Shown here in pieces: positions 15,645 through 25,536 of a stretch of 64,000 nucleotides of DNA (its first letter is position 1; each line of letters opens with the position of its first letter). The translations under genes were made by a program, and so were the position numbers. The stretch lies in NCBI RefSeq assembly GCF_900114495.1, contig NZ_FOZI01000001.1, forward strand, positions 825,469 through 889,468, read 5' to 3'. Below the pieces are notes generated by a model. The model did no database searches and was not told the DNA's origin. It saw only the letters and a program-made list of their open reading frames with translations. The DNA comes from Dyella sp. OK004. GTDB taxonomy: Bacteria; Pseudomonadota; Gammaproteobacteria; Xanthomonadales; Rhodanobacteraceae.

Positions 15645-17711
15645 ATGAAAACGAGGCCGTGGCTTGGCGCAACCTTTGCGCTGCTTGTTACCGCCGGCGC
15701 ACAGGCGGCTCCTTCCACCGACCCGCTACACGGCTGGACTGGCGGCGACAGCGCCAGTCTCGATGCGTGGGTGCACGCCCGGATGGACGGCATCAAGGCG
15801 CAGATCGCGAAGCTGCATGCCGTGCAGGGCCAGCGCACGATCGACAACACGCTGGTGCCTTATGACGAGGCACTCAATCAGCTCGCCCTCGCCTTTGGGC
15901 AGGCGCATATGCTCAACGCCCTGAGCGCCGACAAGGCCCTGCGCGACAAGGGGGAGGAACTGCAGCAAACCCTCTCGTCGGTCGATACCGACATCACGCT
16001 CGACGTCGCCATCTACCAGGCATTGCGCGCGCTATCGGAATCGAGTGAGGGCAAAGCCGCCGATCCCGCGACGCGGCACTATCTGGATCACAGCCTGCTC
16101 GAGTTCCGGCTGGCCGGCGTCGATCGCGATGCCGCCACCCGCGAACACATCAGGCAACTGCGCGACCGGATCGCCGCATTGGAGTTGAGCTTCAGCCGCC
16201 ATGTGCAGGAGGACAAACGCACGCTGAGTGTGACTCCAGACCAGTTGGCGGGCATGCCCAGCGACTTCATCGCTCAACACAAGCCGGATGCCAGCGGCCA
16301 CGTCATCCTCACCACTGACCAGCCCGATGTGGTGCCCGTAGCGAAGTTCGCCAGTCATGCGCAGCTGCGCAACGATTTGACTACCGCCTATCTCAATCGC
16401 GGCTGGCCAGCCAACGACAAGGTGCTGCGCGAGCTGCTGCAATCACGCGAAGCGCTGGCTCATCTGCTGAAGTTCGATACGTATGCCGACCTGGCGATGG
16501 CGGATCAGATGATCGGCAGCAAGGCCGGAGCCATGCAGTTTCTCGACCGGCTGCAGGCGGCAGCCGGTCCCGCCGCTGACCGCGAAGCCAAGCTTCTACG
16601 CGACTTCGTGCATGGCAAAAAACCGGACGCCCACATCACCCGCGCCGATTTCAGCTACTGGCAGGAGCAGTATCGCAAAGCCGTGTACGACTTCGACGCG
16701 CAGACGATGCGACCGTACTTCCCATTCCAGGCCGTACAGGCGGGCGTGCTCGACACCGCCTCGCGCATCTTCCATGTCAGCTTCCATCCGGTGAGCAATG
16801 CCATCGTGTGGCACCCAAGCGTGACTGCCTTCGATGTGCTCGATGGCCAGAAAAAGATCGGCCGCATTTATCTCGACATGCACCCGCGTGACGGCAAGTA
16901 TCAGGGAGCCTCCGCCTGGGCCCTCGTACCGGGCATCGGCGGCCGGCAGCCGCCGGAAGGAGTCGTGGTTGGAAATGTTGCCGGCGGCAACGCGGACGAC
17001 CCCGGGCTGATGGACTATGGCGACGTAGTCGCGTTCTTCCACGACGTCGGCCTGCAGATGCAGAATATCCTCGGCAGCCAGACGCGCTGGTCCGCGCAGT
17101 CCGCCTTCTATGTCGAGCGTGATTTCATCCAGGCACCGTCGCAGATGCTGGAGGAATTCTTGCGCGTACCCTCCGTGCTGCAAGGCTTCGCCAGGCACTA
17201 CAAGACCGGTGAAGTGCTGCCACTGGCCAGCATCCAGGCCATGAATCGCTCGACGGCCTACGGGCGCGGATCATGGCTGCAACAACAAATGGTCTACGCC
17301 ACCTATTCGTTGCAGATGCACGATCTGCCGGCGAACAAGATCGATTTCGGCAAGGTCTGGATGGACGACGAGAAGCGCTTCGCCTCGTATGAGAGCCTGC
17401 CCGCAGCGCATCCCTATGCCAGCTTTACCTATCTAACCGGCTATACCTCCAACTACTACACCTATCTGCTGGACAAGGTCATCGCCGTGGACTTCTTCCG
17501 GCAGTTCGACACCAGCCATCCCTTCGACAGCTGGGTCGCCGCGCGTTACCGGCAAACCGTGATCGAGCCCGGCGCGACGCGACCCGCGGCTGAGCTGGTG
17601 AAAAACTTCCTTGGCCGCCCGCAGGACATGAAAGTGCTGGCGGCCTGGATCAACGAGGAGTTCACCGACTTGCCCTCGACGGCGCAGCAGGCGAAGGTGC
17701 CCGGCCCGTAG
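15645..17711 (+). CDS. M3-family (thimet oligopeptidase-like) peptidase homologue with a degenerate zinc site
   Basis: A 688-residue exported protein (signal peptide near residues 1-22, ending AGAQAAP) with the length and layout of M3 oligopeptidases such as Dcp, OpdA and thimet oligopeptidase. The zinc motif HExxH reads H466-D-V-G-L470, and the third ligand, normally Glu in VERDFVEAPSQMLE, is Gln496 in VERDFIQAPSQMLE. Two of three metal ligands and the catalytic Glu are therefore replaced, so peptidase activity is unlikely. The frame is intact, which argues for a retained non-catalytic role. The start at 15645 is chosen because the signal peptide begins there; the frame is open further upstream. 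It is convergent with the efflux operon, 18 bp apart. Confidence 0.85.
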   Translation: MKTRPWLGATFALLVTAGAQAAPSTDPLHGWTGGDSASLDAWVHARMDGIKAQIAKLHAVQGQRTIDNTLVPYDEALNQLALAFGQAHMLNALSADKALRDKGEELQQTLSSVDTDITLDVAIYQALRALSESSEGKAADPATRHYLDHSLLEFRLAGVDRDAATREHIRQLRDRIAALELSFSRHVQEDKRTLSVTPDQLAGMPSDFIAQHKPDASGHVILTTDQPDVVPVAKFASHAQLRNDLTTAYLNRGWPANDKVLRELLQSREALAHLLKFDTYADLAMADQMIGSKAGAMQFLDRLQAAAGPAADREAKLLRDFVHGKKPDAHITRADFSYWQEQYRKAVYDFDAQTMRPYFPFQAVQAGVLDTASRIFHVSFHPVSNAIVWHPSVTAFDVLDGQKKIGRIYLDMHPRDGKYQGASAWALVPGIGGRQPPEGVVVGNVAGGNADDPGLMDYGDVVAFFHDVGLQMQNILGSQTRWSAQSAFYVERDFIQAPSQMLEEFLRVPSVLQGFARHYKTGEVLPLASIQAMNRSTAYGRGSWLQQQMVYATYSLQMHDLPANKIDFGKVWMDDEKRFASYESLPAAHPYASFTYLTGYTSNYYTYLLDKVIAVDFFRQFDTSHPFDSWVAARYRQTVIEPGATRPAAELVKNFLGRPQDMKVLAAWINEEFTDLPSTAQQAKVPGP

Positions 17712-17729
17712 GCCGGACACCTTGCTTAC

Positions 17730-19244
17730 TCACTCTGCCTTTGACGTCAACGCCGTCGCATCATCCCGATGCCACCAGCCGCCACCCAGCGCCTGAAACA
17801 ACGCCACCGTATCGGCATAACGCGCCGCCCTGGCCTGCACTAGCGCCAGGCTGGCCTGCTGCCAGGTCAGCTCGGCGGTGTGCATGGCGCTTTCGCTGAT
17901 ATCGCCCAGCGCCAGCTGGCGCCTGGCGATGTCCAGGCTGCGTGCAGCCGCGCGCTCGGCCCGTTCGTTTGCTACCAGTGCGTCCGCATCGGCCTGGATC
18001 GCATGCAGCGTGTCGGCCACGTTCTGCACCGCACCGAGCACCGCGCCGCGGTACTGCGCCGCCGCCTGCCGGTAACTGGCTTCAGCGGCACGTTGCTTGT
18101 GCTTCAGCGCGCCGCCGTCGAACAGCGGCTGGGTGATGCTGCCGCCAAGATTCCAGAAACCGGCACCGCCAGAGAACAGCTGGCTGGCCTTCTCCGAAGC
18201 ACGGCCGAAGCTCGCATTGATCTGCACATTCGGCAGGCGGTTGGCGATGGCGACGCCGACATCCGCGCTGGCCGCGTGCAGTTGCTCTTCTGCCGCGCGC
18301 ACATCGGGGCGCTGCTCGACCAATTGCGCCGGCAGACTCATCGGCAGCTCGGCGGGGAGTTGCAGACTGTCCAGGGTGAAGCTCGCATCGATCGCCTGGT
18401 CCGGCGTGCGTCCGCTAAGCGCCGCCATCAGATCGCGCTGCTGGGCCAGCTGCTTTTGCAGCGGCGGCAAGGTGGCGCGGCTTTGCTCGAGCGTGGCCAC
18501 CTGCGCGGCCACCGTCGTCTCTGCCACATCGCCGAGCGCGTACTGTCGCTTCAGCGTGTCGAGCACTTGCGTCTGCAGATCGATGATCCGTTGCGAGGTG
18601 TCGATCTGCGCACGCAGCGAGGCCTCTCCGATCGCCGCGTTGACCAAGTTGCTGGTCAGGGTCAGATAGGTAGCTTCCAGCTGGAAGCGCTGCGCGTTGG
18701 CGTCGGCCACCAGTGATTCCACCTGGCGGCGATTGCCACCCCACAGGTCGGGTGCGTAGGACACGCTCACCTGCGCCGTGGTCAGGCTATACAGGCTCGC
18801 GCCCGACGCGGCCGGACTGGCCAGATCCTTCGCGATGTCCTGCCGTGTCGGATTGACGCCCGCACTCACCGACGGGAAGTACGCGGCGCGCTGTGCATAG
18901 ACGTTCTCCCACGCCACTTGCAGCGCGGCATGCGCCGCGTCGACATCCGCGTTGTGCTTGAGCGCGTCGGCGATCAAGGCATTGAGCGGTTCGGAATGGA
19001 ACAGCGTCCACCACTGGCCTGGGATGTCCATCGACTTCACCAGCCGCTGCGCCTCACCGCCCGGCGCGGAAGTGGAAGCTGTTGTCTCCGCCTGCGGCGT
19101 GGCTGCGTAGGTCTGCGCCTTGGGCGCCTCCGGCCGGCGGTAATCGGGACCGACGGCGCAGCCGCCGAGCGCGATGGCGATGCCCAGCGCCAGCAGGGCG
19201 CGACCGCCCTGCCATCCGTTCGACGTCATGGATGCGATACGCAT
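17730..19244 (-). CDS. RND efflux outer-membrane lipoprotein (NodT/CusC family)
   Basis: A 504-residue TolC-like outer-membrane channel. The N-terminus carries a lipoprotein signal with lipobox LGGCAVGPDYRRPEAP, typical of the NodT/OprM class. Two OEP repeats are visible as long Ala/Gln-rich coiled segments (for example ALKHNADVDAAHAALQVAWENVYAQRAAYFPS and EQRPDVRAAEEQLHAASADVGVAIANRLPNV). It is the third gene of an adaptor-pump-channel operon and starts 2 bp after the pump stop, with AAGGAG eight bases upstream. It would close the tripartite channel to the outside. Confidence 0.93.
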   Translation of the reverse strand: MRIASMTSNGWQGGRALLALGIAIALGGCAVGPDYRRPEAPKAQTYAATPQAETTASTSAPGGEAQRLVKSMDIPGQWWTLFHSEPLNALIADALKHNADVDAAHAALQVAWENVYAQRAAYFPSVSAGVNPTRQDIAKDLASPAASGASLYSLTTAQVSVSYAPDLWGGNRRQVESLVADANAQRFQLEATYLTLTSNLVNAAIGEASLRAQIDTSQRIIDLQTQVLDTLKRQYALGDVAETTVAAQVATLEQSRATLPPLQKQLAQQRDLMAALSGRTPDQAIDASFTLDSLQLPAELPMSLPAQLVEQRPDVRAAEEQLHAASADVGVAIANRLPNVQINASFGRASEKASQLFSGGAGFWNLGGSITQPLFDGGALKHKQRAAEASYRQAAAQYRGAVLGAVQNVADTLHAIQADADALVANERAERAAARSLDIARRQLALGDISESAMHTAELTWQQASLALVQARAARYADTVALFQALGGGWWHRDDATALTSKAE

Positions 19245-19246
19245 GG

Positions 19247-22200
19247 TCAGATCTCCTTGGCCGGATGCGAGTGACGGCGCAGGCGGCGCTCGACGAAGCG
19301 CTCCAGCACGTCATAGAACGCGGGAAGAATGAACAGCGTGAGCAAGGTGGCGATCACCAGGCCGCCCACCACTACCGTGGCGAGACCGCGCTGCACATCG
19401 GTACCAATACCGGTGGCGAGCGCGGCGGGCAGCATGCCAACGCTTGCTACGGTGGCGGTCATCAGCACCGGGCGGAAACGCTCGGTGGCGCCGAGCAGCA
19501 CGGCGTCGCGCACGCCATGGCCTTCGCGCCGCATGCGATTGAAGTTGGCTACCATGATGATGCCGTTCTGCACCGCCACGCCGAACAGCGCGATAAAGCC
19601 CACCGCCGTGGCGATGTTCAAGGTCTCGCCCTTCACGTGCAGCGAGATCAGGCCGCCCAGCGTCGCCAACGGCACTACCGCCAGCACCAGCAAGGCCTGA
19701 CGCAGATTGCCAAACTCGGCGAACAGCAACACCGCCATTACCGCCAGCACCAGCCCCATCACCAGTACAAGGCGCGACTGCGCGCGCTGCTGGTTCTCGA
19801 ATTGGCCGGCCCACTCCAGGCGGTACTGCTGCGCGTCGAAATGCACCGTGCTGGCAATCTTGTCCTGCGCGTCGGCCAGGTATTCGGAAAGCGCGCGATC
19901 GCGGTTGTCGATGCGCACGGTGATCTGGCGATGCCCGCTCTCATGCGCAATGGTGCTTTCGCCGGACTGCAGGGTGATCCGCGTCAGCATAGCCAGCGGC
20001 ACCCGTGCGCCAGACGGCGCGGTGAGCACCAGCTTGCCGAGCGCTTCGGGATTGGCGGCGACTTGATGCGGCACCCGCGCCGTGACGTTGTACACACGAT
20101 CTTCCACATAAGCCTGGGTGATCGGCGAGCCGCCCACACCGGTCTGCATCAGCGTGTTGATATCCGCCACGTTGATGCCATAGCGCGCGGCGGCATCGCG
20201 ATCCACCTTCACCGTCAGCTGCGGGATCGGCGGCTCCTGGAAGATCGACGCGTCGGCGGTGCCGCGCACGCTCTTCAGCACATCGACAATCTCGCCGCCG
20301 ATGCGGCGCAGTTCCTTGAAGTCATCGCCGTAGATGCGCAGCACCAGGGGGCTGTGCGCGCCGCCGACCATGTCGTTCTCGCCGTCGATGATCGGCTGGC
20401 TGATGCCTACGCTGATGCCGGGAATCTGTTGCAGACGCGCGTTGAGGCGGCGCACGAACTCGGCCTTGCTCTCGCCCGACGGCCATTCGTCGTAAGGCTT
20501 GAGGCCCACGCCGGATTCGATGTGCGACGGCGTCCATGGATCGCTGCCCGTGTCATTGCGGCCAAGCTGGGTGACGACATAACTCACCTCAGAAAACTCG
20601 CCCACCACGCGGCGATACTCGCTGGCCATCTCGCTCGCCTTCTCCAGCGACAGGCCGCTGGGCAGCTGCACCTGCACCCACAGCGAGCCTTCGTCGAGTT
20701 CGGGCAGGAATTCGCGCCCGATGCTCATGCCCAGCGTGATCACCGCGACCAGGGCAATGCCGGCGATGCCATAGGTGATGCGCGGACGCCCGAGCAGGCG
20801 TTCCAGCATGCGCCGGTAAGCGGCCTGCAAACGCTCCAGCGGCTTGTTGTGGAACATCTTGCGCGGCTTGCGCAGCGCCAGCCAGGCCAGTGCCGGCACC
20901 AGGGTGATCGCGCATAGCAGTGCGCCAAGCAAGGCATAGCCCACGGTATGCGCCATCGGCGAGAACAGCTTGCCTTCGGCATGCTCGAACGCGAGCAGTG
21001 GTGCATACGCCGTGATGATGATCAGCGTGGCGAAGAAAATCGGCCGCGCCACCTGCTTGGTCGCGCCGAGTACGTCAGCCTCGTGCAGGTAGGCATTCGG
21101 GCGCGCCTCGCGCTTGCGCAGGATCGCCTCGGTGACCACGATCGCACCATCCACGATCACGCCGAAGTCGATCGCGCCCAGCGAAAACAGGTTTGCCGGC
21201 ATCTTGGTGAAATGCATCACGATGAACACAGTGATCAGCGCGAACGGAATGGTCACCGCCGCCACCAGCGCGCTGCGCGGGCTGCCCAGGAACAGGATCA
21301 GCACGATGCAGACCAGGCCCACGCCTTCGATCACGGTGTGCGAGACCTTGCTCACCGTGGCCTGCACCAGATCGTCGCGATCGATGAAGGGCACGATGCG
21401 CACGCCCTGCGCGTCCAGCCGCTTGTTCAACTCATCCACTTTGGCGTGGATGCCCTTGAGCACCAGTGAGGGGTTCTCGTACTTGAGCAGGTTGACGATG
21501 CCTTCGATGGTATCCGGGTTGTTGTCTTTGCCCAGGATGCCTTCGCGGATCTGGTGGCCGTACTGCAGCTTGCCAAGGTCACTCACGCGGATCGGGTTGC
21601 CGTTGTGCTGCGTCACCACGATGTCGCCCATGTCCTTGAGCGTGCGCATCAGACCTTCGCCGCGGATCACGTACGACTGCTCGCCGCGTGTCACGCGGCC
21701 GCCACCAGCATTGGTGTTGTTGGCGCTGATCGCAGTGATCACGTCGTTCATGCCGACGCCGAACTGCAACAACTTCTGCGGATCCACCTCGAGCTGGAAC
21801 TCTTTGGTGAAACCGCCGAAGTTGTCGACATTCGCCACGCCGGACACCTGCTGCAGCGCTGGGATCACTTTCCAGCGCTGGATTTCCGACAGCTCCATCA
21901 GGTTCCTGGTATCGGACTCGAGCGTGTAGCGATAGATCTCGCCGGCCGGGCCAGAAACCGGATCCAGTGTAGGTGTCACACCGGCCGGCAGGGTGACACC
22001 AGCGATGCGTTCCATCACGCGCTGGCGCGACCAGTAGTCCTCCGCGCCGTCGCGGAATACCAGGGTGATCAGCGACAGGCCGAAGGTGCTGCTCGAACGT
22101 GTCGAGACCACGCCGGGCGTGCCGGCCAGCGCGCGCTCCAGTGGAATGGTGATCTGCTGTTCGATCTCTTCCGCGGCGAGGCCCGGCACCTGGGTGGTGA

Positions 22201-22345
22201 CCTGGGCGGTGACGTCGCTGAGTTCGGGATAGGCCTCCACCGCAAGCTGGGTCCAGGCGTAATGACCGTAGATCATCACCAGGATCGCCACGCCGAACAC
22301 CAGCGTGCGCTTGTGCAGGCACCATGCGATGAGCTTATCAATCAT
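19247..22345 (-). CDS. czcA: CusA/CzcA-family heavy-metal RND efflux pump
   Basis: A 1032-residue inner-membrane proton-driven transporter with twelve expected transmembrane helices and two large periplasmic loops. Family marks include the N-terminal AYPELSDVTAQVTTQVPG, the long first loop, and the TM4 motif IDFGVIVDGAIVVTEAIL, whose acidic residues relay protons in heavy-metal (HME) RND pumps. It belongs to the HME rather than the drug (HAE) class. Whether it moves Cu/Ag or Co/Zn/Cd cannot be decided without mapping the methionine or acidic substrate sites. Its start overlaps the adaptor stop by 8 bp. Confidence 0.93.
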   Translation of the reverse strand: MIDKLIAWCLHKRTLVFGVAILVMIYGHYAWTQLAVEAYPELSDVTAQVTTQVPGLAAEEIEQQITIPLERALAGTPGVVSTRSSSTFGLSLITLVFRDGAEDYWSRQRVMERIAGVTLPAGVTPTLDPVSGPAGEIYRYTLESDTRNLMELSEIQRWKVIPALQQVSGVANVDNFGGFTKEFQLEVDPQKLLQFGVGMNDVITAISANNTNAGGGRVTRGEQSYVIRGEGLMRTLKDMGDIVVTQHNGNPIRVSDLGKLQYGHQIREGILGKDNNPDTIEGIVNLLKYENPSLVLKGIHAKVDELNKRLDAQGVRIVPFIDRDDLVQATVSKVSHTVIEGVGLVCIVLILFLGSPRSALVAAVTIPFALITVFIVMHFTKMPANLFSLGAIDFGVIVDGAIVVTEAILRKREARPNAYLHEADVLGATKQVARPIFFATLIIITAYAPLLAFEHAEGKLFSPMAHTVGYALLGALLCAITLVPALAWLALRKPRKMFHNKPLERLQAAYRRMLERLLGRPRITYGIAGIALVAVITLGMSIGREFLPELDEGSLWVQVQLPSGLSLEKASEMASEYRRVVGEFSEVSYVVTQLGRNDTGSDPWTPSHIESGVGLKPYDEWPSGESKAEFVRRLNARLQQIPGISVGISQPIIDGENDMVGGAHSPLVLRIYGDDFKELRRIGGEIVDVLKSVRGTADASIFQEPPIPQLTVKVDRDAAARYGINVADINTLMQTGVGGSPITQAYVEDRVYNVTARVPHQVAANPEALGKLVLTAPSGARVPLAMLTRITLQSGESTIAHESGHRQITVRIDNRDRALSEYLADAQDKIASTVHFDAQQYRLEWAGQFENQQRAQSRLVLVMGLVLAVMAVLLFAEFGNLRQALLVLAVVPLATLGGLISLHVKGETLNIATAVGFIALFGVAVQNGIIMVANFNRMRREGHGVRDAVLLGATERFRPVLMTATVASVGMLPAALATGIGTDVQRGLATVVVGGLVIATLLTLFILPAFYDVLERFVERRLRRHSHPAKEI

Positions 22346-23465
22346 TGATCAGCACTCCGCCCGCCGCGACCACGCGATCGCCCGGCTGCAGGCCCTTGGT
22401 GATGCGTGTCTCGCCGCCCTCGTCCTGACCCAGCTCGACAGTACGACGCTGGAACGCCCACGGCGATATTTCGACGAAGACGGTGACGCTGTCGTTGTTC
22501 ATCAGCAGCGCGGATTGCGGCACCAGCAGCACCTTCGGCTGCGGCACCTGGAAGGTGGCCGTGGCGAACATGTTGGTCTTCAGCGCGCCGTCGACATTCG
22601 GCATGACGATGCGTGCCTTGACGCGGCGCGAATCGGCGTCGAGCACGTCGCTGACCGATTGCACCGTGCCGTGGAAGCTGCGACCCGGCCAGGCCGGCAG
22701 CACGACGTCGGCCTGCTGCCCCGGCGCGATCTGCCGGGCTTCGTTCTCGGCAACGTTGGCGGTGACCCAGATGTGGTCGAGGTTGGTGATGGTCATCAGC
22801 GGCGCGTTTGGATCGTTGGCGAATGCGCCGGCCGCCGCGGACAGCGCGGTGATGCTGCCGTCGGTTGGCGCGACCACGACCATGCAATGCGCCGTACCCT
22901 TGCCCAGGGCCAGCGCACCCAGCGAGGTCAGGCGCGTGTCGGCACGGTCGTATTCGGCCTGTGCTTGCACGAACGCGCTGCGTGCGGTTTCCAGATCCTT
23001 CTGCGCCGCGCCGCCGGCCTGCTTCACGCCTTCCGCGCGATCCAGCGTCTTCTTTGCCAATGCGAGCGCGTCGCTCGCCTTCTGCCGGTCGGACATCGCC
23101 TGCGCGTAGTCACCCGAAGCGATCACCGCGAGCACCTGGCCGCGCGTCACGCGGTCGCCCAGCCCTACTTTCAACTCCGCGATGCGTCCGGTCACGGGCG
23201 GCAGGATGTTTACGGTGTGGGCTGGATCGGCCTCGACCATGGCGGGTGCTGACAGCGGATGCGCGAGGTCGCGCTGCTCCACCGGCTGTATTTTCAGGCG
23301 CGCGCGCAGCGGCGATTTCTCCGGCACGCGCAGCACACCGTGATCGTCGACTACCGCGGGAGCGGCTTCTTGATGCTTGTCACCGTGCCCGCACGCACTC
23401 AACAAGACAGACAGTGCGAGGGCAAAAATCGGGCGGGCCGGATGATTCTTTGAGCGGAACAGCAT
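22338..23465 (-). CDS. czcB: RND efflux periplasmic adaptor (CzcB/HlyD family), lipoprotein
   Basis: A 375-residue membrane fusion protein. Residues 1-25 form a lipoprotein signal ending LLSACGHG. A barrel-sandwich lipoyl half (VNILPPVTGRIAELKVGLGDRVTRGQ), a helical hairpin (DRQKASDALALAKKTLDRAEGVKQAG), the second lipoyl half (APTDGSITALSAAAG) and beta-barrel parts follow in the expected order. The start at 23465 is supported by GGGGAAA upstream and by the signal peptide; the frame stays open further. It is the first gene of the efflux operon. A 20-bp inverted repeat lies about 160 bp upstream and may be an operator. Confidence 0.9.
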   Translation of the reverse strand: MLFRSKNHPARPIFALALSVLLSACGHGDKHQEAAPAVVDDHGVLRVPEKSPLRARLKIQPVEQRDLAHPLSAPAMVEADPAHTVNILPPVTGRIAELKVGLGDRVTRGQVLAVIASGDYAQAMSDRQKASDALALAKKTLDRAEGVKQAGGAAQKDLETARSAFVQAQAEYDRADTRLTSLGALALGKGTAHCMVVVAPTDGSITALSAAAGAFANDPNAPLMTITNLDHIWVTANVAENEARQIAPGQQADVVLPAWPGRSFHGTVQSVSDVLDADSRRVKARIVMPNVDGALKTNMFATATFQVPQPKVLLVPQSALLMNNDSVTVFVEISPWAFQRRTVELGQDEGGETRITKGLQPGDRVVAAGGVLIND

Positions 23466-23621
23466 GGGGTTTCCCCTATAGGCATATGGCACGCGCAAGC
23501 CTGCCGTGGCCGTATGACCACAAGGCATGCGTGCAGAAGGGAAAGCTGGCAGCCCGATTCAGGCTGCGGGCGCTACCCGTCCGCGGTCGGACCGTCACCG
23601 GCCGCCGCGTCCGGGCTGCAT

Positions 23622-23641
23622 TCATGAGCGATGGCTCATGA
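23622..23641. promoter_or_regulatory. 20-bp inverted repeat upstream of the efflux operon
   Basis: Arms TCATGAGC and GCTCATGA flank GATG in the 281-bp gap between the cotransporter stop (23747) and the adaptor start (23465). It could be an operator for a metal sensor or a terminator-like hairpin of the upstream gene. No T run follows. Confidence 0.4.
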
Positions 23642-23746
23642 GAGCTGCGCGGAGGCGACGTTCAGTGCGATCGGTGATTCAGGCTTGAATGGCTACTTGT
23701 AGAGTCTGAGTCCAAGGTCGGATCTCTCCTTGTTCGTCGGGGCCGC

Positions 23747-25408
23747 TCAGACGGCTGCGCGCGGTGTGACGGATTCACGCACCAGCCGGTCTTGCAGCAG
23801 GCCTGCACGTTCCAGCGGCAGATAAGCCAGCGCCGCCAGATGCGAGTGAATGCGTTTGAGATCGCGCAGGATGCGCAGGTAGACATCGCCACCGCCGCCG
23901 CCATCGCGGCGCTCGCGCAGCGCGCGGATGTGCCGCTCGGAAGCTTCGTTCTCCAGCCGCCACAGCGCCTCTTTGCGTGCCACCAGCTGCTGCGCCGCGC
24001 GCAGGTCGCCGCGCAGGAACACGGTGAGCCCAAGGCGCAGGCTTTCCATCACCAGGTTGTACATCGCCGCCAGGTCCTGGATATCGTCGGCGGAGAAATC
24101 CTGTCCGCGCTCCGCCTTCTTGGCGGCGAACTCCATCAGGTTGTTGGCAGTGATGTCGCCGATGTGTTCGATGTTGATCACGAAGGCCAGGATTTCCTGG
24201 CTGCGTTCGCCGTCCTCTTCGTTCAAGGCTTCACTGCCCAGGTCCGCGAGGTATTCGCGAATGGCCATGCCGAGGCGGTCGAGCCACGGGTCCATGCGGC
24301 TGATCGAGGCCGCGCGGGCGCGGTCGTCCTTGCCGAATACCTCCACCAAGCCCTTCAGCATGCCCTCGACCATGTCAGCCATGCGCATCGATTCGCGCGC
24401 GGCGTTGGCCAGCGCCACGTTGGCGGATTCCAGTGCGCCTTCGTCGAGGTACTGCGGCACACCCGGATCATCCGGACGCGGCGGATCGGGCAGCAGACGC
24501 ACCAGCAACTGCGCCATGCGCTCGACCGGCAGGATGAACAACACCGCCAGAGCGAGATTGAAGGCGGTGTGGAAGTTCACGGCCATGCGCGCTGGCGACG
24601 CGCCGAGCGGTGCCAGCCACTGCGTCAACGGATGCAACAGCGGCAGACAGACGATGCAGCCAAACGCGCGCACCAGTAGGTTACCCAGCGGCAGGCGCCG
24701 CGCCATCGGCGTGTGCGCTTCCAGCAGTGCCGGAAGCGTGCCGCCGAGATTGGCGCCAAGCACCAGCGCTAGCGCACCGGCCGCGTCCACTACACCCGCG
24801 TTGGCCAGCGAAGCGATCAGCAGCACCATGGCGACGCTGGAGTGGAACAGCCAAGTCAGCAGCGCCGCCACGAGTACGGCCAGCACCGGCTCGGAAGCCA
24901 GGCTTTGCACGATCGCACGCATGACTTGCGCGTTCTCCACCGGCGCCAGCGAAGTCACCAGCAGATGCAGGGAGAGCAGCATCAGGCCCAGCCCGATCGC
25001 CACGCGGCCCAGGTTTTCGTAGCGCGCGTCATCGCTGCGGCGATGAATCGCAAAGCCGAGCAGGATCAGCATCGGCGCCACCACTGAGATATCGAACGAC
25101 ATCACCTGCACGATCAGCGTGGTGCCGACGTTGGCGCCGAGCATCACCGCCAGCCCCGGCGCCAGGCCAAGGAAGCCGCTGGCGGCGAACGAGGTGGCCA
25201 TCAGGCCGGCCGCGGTACTGCTCTGCAACAGCGCGGTGATGCAAATGCCAAAAGCGAACGCCGCGGGACGATGCCCGAGGTAGCGCCCCAGCCAGCGGCG
25301 CAGCATGCTGCCGTAGCCACGCAGCACGCCGCTGGTGACCATGTGCGTGCCCCACAGCAGCAGGGCGACGTAGCCGGCAATGTCGAGCAAGGCGAAAGTG
25401 CCTTTCAT
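23747..25408 (-). CDS. Na+/phosphate cotransporter family protein with C-terminal PhoU domain
   Basis: A 553-residue protein. The N-terminal half is hydrophobic with the inverted repeat of the Na/Pi cotransporter (NptA/YjbB) family, including the QSS signature in ITALLQSSTAAGLMATSF and the second copy near TWLFHSSVAMVLLIAS, each followed by GANVGTT or GANLGGT. The C-terminal ~200 residues are helical and PhoU-like (ESANVALANAARESMRMADMVEG onward). Such proteins move phosphate, in YjbB mostly outward, when phosphate is high. It lies upstream of the metal efflux operon on the same strand. Confidence 0.9.
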   Translation of the reverse strand: MKGTFALLDIAGYVALLLWGTHMVTSGVLRGYGSMLRRWLGRYLGHRPAAFAFGICITALLQSSTAAGLMATSFAASGFLGLAPGLAVMLGANVGTTLIVQVMSFDISVVAPMLILLGFAIHRRSDDARYENLGRVAIGLGLMLLSLHLLVTSLAPVENAQVMRAIVQSLASEPVLAVLVAALLTWLFHSSVAMVLLIASLANAGVVDAAGALALVLGANLGGTLPALLEAHTPMARRLPLGNLLVRAFGCIVCLPLLHPLTQWLAPLGASPARMAVNFHTAFNLALAVLFILPVERMAQLLVRLLPDPPRPDDPGVPQYLDEGALESANVALANAARESMRMADMVEGMLKGLVEVFGKDDRARAASISRMDPWLDRLGMAIREYLADLGSEALNEEDGERSQEILAFVINIEHIGDITANNLMEFAAKKAERGQDFSADDIQDLAAMYNLVMESLRLGLTVFLRGDLRAAQQLVARKEALWRLENEASERHIRALRERRDGGGGGDVYLRILRDLKRIHSHLAALAYLPLERAGLLQDRLVRESVTPRAAV

Positions 25409-25494
25409 GTGCCGCTCCTTGAAAAGTAGATGCCTATGGCGCGACTTACTCCTCCCCCTGCATGCAGGGAGGGAGCCGATCGCTTCTGTAGCCG

Positions 25495-25522
25495 CGACTT
25501 GGCGCTAAGCCATGCCAAGTCG
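25495..25522 (-). terminator. Hairpin after mgtA
   Basis: Arms CGACTTGGC and GCCAAGTCG enclose a 10-base loop in the 128-bp gap between the mgtA stop (25537) and the cotransporter start. A second perfect palindrome CCCTGCATGCAGGG lies nearby at about 25456-25469. A T run is lacking, so the call is tentative. Confidence 0.4.
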
Positions 25523-25536
25523 ACAGGTAGGCGAGA

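Noticed and set aside
19082-20917. 611-codon forward open frame opposite the RND pump gene
   Set aside because: It is an antisense shadow in GC-rich DNA; its translation is His/Arg/Gln-rich with no domain, while the reverse strand encodes a complete CzcA.
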